Below are positions 59,039-64,000 of a stretch of 64,000 nucleotides of DNA, in pieces (positions within the stretch are counted from its first letter, which is position 1; every line of letters starts with the position of its first letter). The position numbers were made by a program, and so were the translations under genes. The DNA is from an uncultured Pelagibacteraceae bacterium (lineage in GTDB: Bacteria > Pseudomonadota > Alphaproteobacteria > Pelagibacterales > Pelagibacteraceae): assembly GCA_902535505.1 (NCBI GenBank), contig CACATS010000003.1, positions 1 through 64,000 of the forward strand, given 5' to 3'. A model generated the notes under the pieces. That model searched no databases. It was given only the letters and a program-made list of their open reading frames with translations, and was not told where the DNA came from.

Positions 59039-60535
59039 ATGAGTAGTTTACAAATGCCAAAAGTTGATGATGTAGTTCTGTCTAAAAAGGACAAAATTGC
59101 TTCAGATCTAAGTGTAATTATAAATTCTAAAAATGTTCTTTCAAATCCAGATGAATTAAGACCTTTTGAAACTGACGGCTTAACGGCTTACAGACAAATG
59201 CCTCTTTTAGTAGTTATGCCTGAGACTGTTGAGGAAGTAAGTCAAATTTTAAAATATTGTAATGAGAATAAAATTAAAGTAGTTCCAAGAGGAGCTGGAA
59301 CAGGTTTATCTGGTGGTTCGATGCCTTTAAAGGATTGTGTTTTAATGGCAATGGGAAAATTTAACAAGATAATTGAAATTGATTATGAAAACAGATGTGT
59401 AGTTACACAACCTTGTGTAACAAATTTAGCAATTACCCATGCTGTTCAAGATAAAGGTTTTTATTATGCTCCAGACCCATCGAGTCAAATTGCATGCTCT
59501 ATAGGTGGGAACGTAGCTGAAAATTCTGGTGGAGTTCATTCTCTTAAATACGGAGCTACTACAAATAACCTTTTGGGTATCGAAGTGGTTTTAATGGATG
59601 GAACTATAACTAAATTTGGCGGTAAAGCCATGGATGCGGAAGGATATGATTTCTTAGGTTTGATGACTGGCTCAGAAGGTTTGCTTGGGGTTATTACAGA
59701 GGTTACTGTAAAAATTTTAAAGTCACCTGAAGTTGTTAAAGCAGCTTTAGTGGGTTTTCCATCAATTGAAGATGCAGGAAACTGCGTTGCTGAAATAATT
59801 GCAGAGGGATGTATACCAGCCGGAATGGAAATAATGGATAAAGCTTTGACAAAAGCAACCAATGACTACTCAAAAGCAGGTTACCCAACTGATGCAGAAG
59901 CAATGATGATTGTAGAATTTGATGGAACAGAGCACGAAGTTGAAGCATATATTGATAAGGCAAAACAAATCGCTGAAAAAAATAATTCAACAAGTTTAAA
60001 AATTAGTAAATCAAATAAAGAAAGATTGAAGTTTTGGGCAGGTAGAAAAGCAGCCTTTCCAGCTTGTGGAGTTTTAGCACCTGATTACATGTGTATGGAT
60101 GGTTCAATTCCAAGAGGAAAACTTGCTGAAGTTTTAAATGAAATCTCAAAACTATCTAAAAAATATAATTTGGCAGTCGCTAATGCATTCCATGCGGGAG
60201 ATGGAAACCTTCATCCTCTGATTATGTTTGATGCAAACGATAAGGAGTCTTTGAGAAAATGTGAGGAGTTTGGAGCCGATATATTAAAATATTGTGTAAA
60301 AGTTGGTGGAGCTCTAACGGGTGAACACGGAGTTGGTATAGAGAAAAGAGAGTTAATGTGCGAAGCATTCAACGATAAAGATATACAACAACAATTAACA
60401 ATTAAAGTTGCTTTAGATCCAAATTCATTATTAAATCCAGGTAAGGTTTATCCAATACTTAGAAAATGTGCTGAGGAAGGAAGAGTTCATGTTCATGGAG
60501 GAAAAACAAAATTCCCAGACATCCCTAGATTTTAA
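59039..60535 (+). CDS. glcD: Glycolate oxidase subunit GlcD
   Basis: KVVPRGAGTGLSGGSMPL, GGNVAENSGGVHSLKYG, NAFHAGDGNLHPLIMFD, GALTGEHGVGIEKRELM. Confidence 0.95.
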   Translation: MSSLQMPKVDDVVLSKKDKIASDLSVIINSKNVLSNPDELRPFETDGLTAYRQMPLLVVMPETVEEVSQILKYCNENKIKVVPRGAGTGLSGGSMPLKDCVLMAMGKFNKIIEIDYENRCVVTQPCVTNLAITHAVQDKGFYYAPDPSSQIACSIGGNVAENSGGVHSLKYGATTNNLLGIEVVLMDGTITKFGGKAMDAEGYDFLGLMTGSEGLLGVITEVTVKILKSPEVVKAALVGFPSIEDAGNCVAEIIAEGCIPAGMEIMDKALTKATNDYSKAGYPTDAEAMMIVEFDGTEHEVEAYIDKAKQIAEKNNSTSLKISKSNKERLKFWAGRKAAFPACGVLAPDYMCMDGSIPRGKLAEVLNEISKLSKKYNLAVANAFHAGDGNLHPLIMFDANDKESLRKCEEFGADILKYCVKVGGALTGEHGVGIEKRELMCEAFNDKDIQQQLTIKVALDPNSLLNPGKVYPILRKCAEEGRVHVHGGKTKFPDIPRF

Positions 60536-61748
60536 CCAGAATATTTTTAAACCATCTTCAAGAGAAGAAATAATCGAGATAGTCAAAAATTGTTATAAAA
60601 AAAATATACCTCTTGAAATTAATGGATTAAAATCAAAAAATAAAATCGGAAGAAATTTTCAATCTGAAAAAACTTTAGATCTATCTGATTATAAAGGCAT
60701 AATTGATTACAAACCTGAAGAACTTTACATCAAAGTTAAAGCTGGCACACCCTTAAAAGAAATAATAGAACAGCTAGATAAAAATAATCAGCAATTAGCT
60801 TTTGAACCAAATGATTTTGGTTACTTATTTTCTGGAGAAAGCAATAGCGGTTCTATTGGCGGAGTGGTTTCATGTAATTTTGCTGGGTCACGAAGATTTA
60901 AAGTTGGCAGTGTTCGAGATCACATACTTGGCTTTCAAGGGATTAATGGAAAAGGCGAAACCATTAAATCAGGAGGAACAGTAGTTAAAAATGTTACTGG
61001 TTATGATCTAAGCAAATTAATATCAGGATCTTTCGGCACGCTCACAGTATTAACAGAGCTCTCAATAAAAGTACTACCTAAACCTGAAACAAGCAAAACT
61101 TTAGTGATAAAGAATCCTCATCTTAAAAAAGCATTGGACTTTATTGGAAAAGCATTGTCATCTTCTACTGATCCATCAGGGGGCGTATTTTACCCAGACT
61201 ATTTTGGAAAAAATTTTGTTTTAAATGATTTAACTCATGACGGAGGCTTAACAGCTATCAGGATTGAGGGCCCAATTAATTCTGTAGATCAAAGATTGAA
61301 TAGGTTATCAAAAGAATTAAGTCTGTTAGATCAAGAACTTTCTATTTTAGACAGTGAGCAAAGCAATATTTTTTGGAGTAGGACAAAAAATTTAGAGGTT
61401 TTTAAAAGTCTAAAAAGTAATTTATTAAGAATAGTTCTACCAATTAGCGAAACCTTACAGGTCATCCAAAAACTTAAAAGTTTTGAGATTAAATACTTTA
61501 TTGATTGGGGCGGGAGTCTAATCTGGGCCTCATTTGATCAATTAAATACAAAAATTCTTGGTGAAATTAAAGATATAGTAAAAAAACATCAAGGTTATAT
61601 TACATTGATTAAAGTCGAAGAGGATCTAAAAGCCTCCGCGGATATTTTTACAATAGATCCAATAAAGTATAAAATAAGTGAAAAAATTAAAAGGAGTTTT
61701 GACCCTAAAAGAATTTTTAATCCGGGAAAAATGTATACAGGAATTTAA
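60489..61748 (+). CDS. glcE: Glycolate oxidase FAD-binding subunit GlcE
   Basis: IGGVVSCNFAGSRRFKVGSVRDHILGFQGINGKGETIKSGGTVVKNVTGYDLSKL. Confidence 0.94.
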   Translation: MFMEEKQNSQTSLDFNQNIFKPSSREEIIEIVKNCYKKNIPLEINGLKSKNKIGRNFQSEKTLDLSDYKGIIDYKPEELYIKVKAGTPLKEIIEQLDKNNQQLAFEPNDFGYLFSGESNSGSIGGVVSCNFAGSRRFKVGSVRDHILGFQGINGKGETIKSGGTVVKNVTGYDLSKLISGSFGTLTVLTELSIKVLPKPETSKTLVIKNPHLKKALDFIGKALSSSTDPSGGVFYPDYFGKNFVLNDLTHDGGLTAIRIEGPINSVDQRLNRLSKELSLLDQELSILDSEQSNIFWSRTKNLEVFKSLKSNLLRIVLPISETLQVIQKLKSFEIKYFIDWGGSLIWASFDQLNTKILGEIKDIVKKHQGYITLIKVEEDLKASADIFTIDPIKYKISEKIKRSFDPKRIFNPGKMYTGI

Positions 61749-63047
61749 ATGCAGACATCATTTACTGATAAACAACTTCAAAATAAAGATAATAAAACCA
61801 GTGAAACAATAATTAGAAAATGTGTTCACTGCGGAATGTGCAATGCTACTTGTCCTACTTATCAAATTAACGGAGAGGAACTGGAGGGGCCAAGAGGTAG
61901 AATATATCTTATAAAAGATATGCTAGAAAAGAAGAAACCGGCCACAAAAGAAATAGCAAAACATATAGATAGTTGTTTATCTTGTTACTCATGTATGACT
62001 ACTTGTCCTTCAGGAGTGAATTATATGCACTTAATTGATCATGGTAGAAATTATGTTGAAGAAACTTACAAAAGACCTTTTTTGGATAAAGTATTTAGAA
62101 ATATTCTTTCGTTTGTATTACCAAGACCAAAAGTATTCTTGTTAATTGCTTTATCTTCAAAATTAATTAAACCATTAAGTTTTTTATTTCCAAAATTTAT
62201 TAGAAACGCATTGAATTTAATGCCAGACAAAATTCCAGGAAAAAAGTTGAAGGAACAGAAAGTTTATGAAGTTCACAAAGGTAAAAAGGTTTCAAGAGTA
62301 GCTTTGTTAACAGGATGTGTTCAAAGAGTTATCTCTCCTGAAATAAATGAAGCTACTATAAGACTTTTAAATAGGCACAATGTTGAAGTTGTGGTAATGC
62401 CAGACATTATTTGCTGTGGATCTTTAAACCATCATTTGGGTAAACAAAAATTAGCACACGAATCATTTAAAAATAATATTGAGAGTTGGCACGATGAGTA
62501 TCTAAAAAATGGATTGGATGCGATAATAAGTAATACGTCTGGTTGCGGAACAACTTTAAAAGATTATGGTCATATTTTTAAAAATGATAAAGACCTGAAA
62601 AAGAAAGCTAAAAAAATTTCAGAACTTACTAAAGATATTACTGAGTACCTAGATGAAAATTTAAAATTAAATATAAATTTGAACTCAGAAAAAAAATATA
62701 GAATAGCCTATCATTCAGCATGTTCAATGCAGCATGGACAGAAAGTTCACGACCAACCAAAAGATTTAATTTCAAAAACTGGTAACGAAGTATTAGATAT
62801 TCCCGAGGGACATTTGTGCTGTGGTTCCGCTGGGACTTACAACATTTTACACCAAAAAATGGCAAAATCACTTTTAAAGAATAAAGTAAATAACATAGAA
62901 AAAATTTCACCTGATTTCATTTCAACAGGTAACATTGGTTGTATGACACAAATTTCAGCTGGCACTAGAATACCAATTATTCATACCGTAGAATTACTTG
63001 ATTGGTTTACTGGAGGTCCTAAGCCATATAAATTAAATAATTTTTAA
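61749..63047 (+). CDS. glcF: Glycolate oxidase iron-sulfur subunit GlcF
   Basis: CVHCGMCNATCPTY, CLSCYSCMTTCPSGVNYM, LTGCVQRVISPEINEAT, HLCCGSAGTYNI. Confidence 0.96.
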   Translation: MQTSFTDKQLQNKDNKTSETIIRKCVHCGMCNATCPTYQINGEELEGPRGRIYLIKDMLEKKKPATKEIAKHIDSCLSCYSCMTTCPSGVNYMHLIDHGRNYVEETYKRPFLDKVFRNILSFVLPRPKVFLLIALSSKLIKPLSFLFPKFIRNALNLMPDKIPGKKLKEQKVYEVHKGKKVSRVALLTGCVQRVISPEINEATIRLLNRHNVEVVVMPDIICCGSLNHHLGKQKLAHESFKNNIESWHDEYLKNGLDAIISNTSGCGTTLKDYGHIFKNDKDLKKKAKKISELTKDITEYLDENLKLNINLNSEKKYRIAYHSACSMQHGQKVHDQPKDLISKTGNEVLDIPEGHLCCGSAGTYNILHQKMAKSLLKNKVNNIEKISPDFISTGNIGCMTQISAGTRIPIIHTVELLDWFTGGPKPYKLNNF

Positions 63048-63049
63048 AA

Positions 63050-64000
63050 TGAAAAAAAAGATTTTTGTTACTAGAAGACTTCTCAAAGAAAATGAGGAGA
63101 AATTAAAAGAATTATTCGAAGTTAATCTTAATAAAGATGATAAGATTTATAAACCTCAAGAAATAATAGATAGTTCACGAAATTTTGATGGAATTTTAAG
63201 TTCTGTTTCAGATTCTATTAATGCAGATACTATCTCTAAACTTTCAAGCTCTATTAAAATTATTGCTAATGGTGCAGTTGGTTTTGGTAATATAGATGTT
63301 AAAGCAGCAAAAGAAAAAGGAATTACTGTAACAAACACACCCGATGTACTTACAGACGCTACAGCAGATATTCAGATTTTACTTTTATTAGGAGCATCAA
63401 GAAAAGCTTATGAAGGGAGACTAGCTGCAGAAACCCAAAGTTGGAAATGGTCGTGGGATTTCTTGTTAGGAAAGCAAATGTCTAATAAAAAACTAGGCAT
63501 ACTTGGAATGGGTAGAATAGGAAGAGCAGTCGCTAAAAGAGCTAAAGCTTTTAATATGGAAATTCATTATCATAATAGATCTAAACTTTCACCAGAATTG
63601 GAAAATGGTGCAATTTATCATAAAGATCTAAAAAGTCTTTTTAAGCAAAGTGAATTTTTGTCAATAAACTGTCCCGCTACACCTGAGACAACAAAACTTG
63701 TAAATAAAGAAACTCTAAGCTACCTAGAAGATAATACTGTAGTTGGTAACGCAGCCAGAGGAGATATTGTGGATGATGAAGCTATGATTGAAGCAATAAA
63801 AAGTGGAAAAGTTTTTGCTTATGGTTTGGACGTTTATAATGGTGAGCCTCAAATCCATCCAGAGTATTTAAAATTAAAAAATATTTTCTTACTTCCACAC
63901 TTGGGAAGTGCAACAAAAAGGACTAGGTGGGACATGGCATTCAGAGCTACAAAAAATTTAGAGGACTTCTTTTCTGGAAAGAAACCACAAGATCAAGTTA
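63050..64000 (+). CDS. D-2-hydroxyacid dehydrogenase (glyoxylate/hydroxypyruvate reductase-like), truncated by window end
   Basis: ORF open to end of window: KIIANGAVGFGNIDV, LGILGMGRIGRAVAKRAKAF, NAARGDIVDDEAMI, LPHLGSATKRTR. Confidence 0.92.

Overview
AT-rich 64 kb window with gene content and order consistent with a marine alphaproteobacterium of the SAR11/Pelagibacterales type (lineage is inference). Positions ~1-30.4 kb hold a large type IV pilus (T4P) and surface-adhesin region: prepilin peptidase; a leftward operon pilT-fimT-pilV-pilW-pilX-unknown-pilY1-lectin/autotransporter; a rightward operon pilM/N-pilO-pilP-pilQ-pilB-pilC followed by five type IV pilin-like genes. An AsmA-like protein, a trypsin-like protease and three further autotransporter-like proteins are interleaved with the pilins. 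Downstream of a tRNA-Gly(GCC) at 30.5 kb the content is mostly housekeeping: purH, rpe, acetate uptake and acs, tsaD, hemCD, folD, argG, hspQ, ccmCDEFGH and glcDEF. The strongest candidate for something undescribed is the divergent pilT/pilM control region (11065-11387). It carries nine copies of TAACACAA, several spaced at near-integral helical turns and two lying on a near-consensus promoter. The gene it drives encodes a PilM-PilN fusion with an extra N-terminal domain resembling an integrase Arm/AP2-like DNA-binding fold. I propose a membrane-anchored pilus-assembly protein that may bind its own operator array. Other notable items: an NHL propeller inserted in the VWA domain of PilY1, a pilin gene flanked by 48-bp near-identical direct repeats, a lysine-rich tail on Acs, a tRNA 4 nt upstream of an ORF, and two unexplained palindromic or hairpin intergenic elements.
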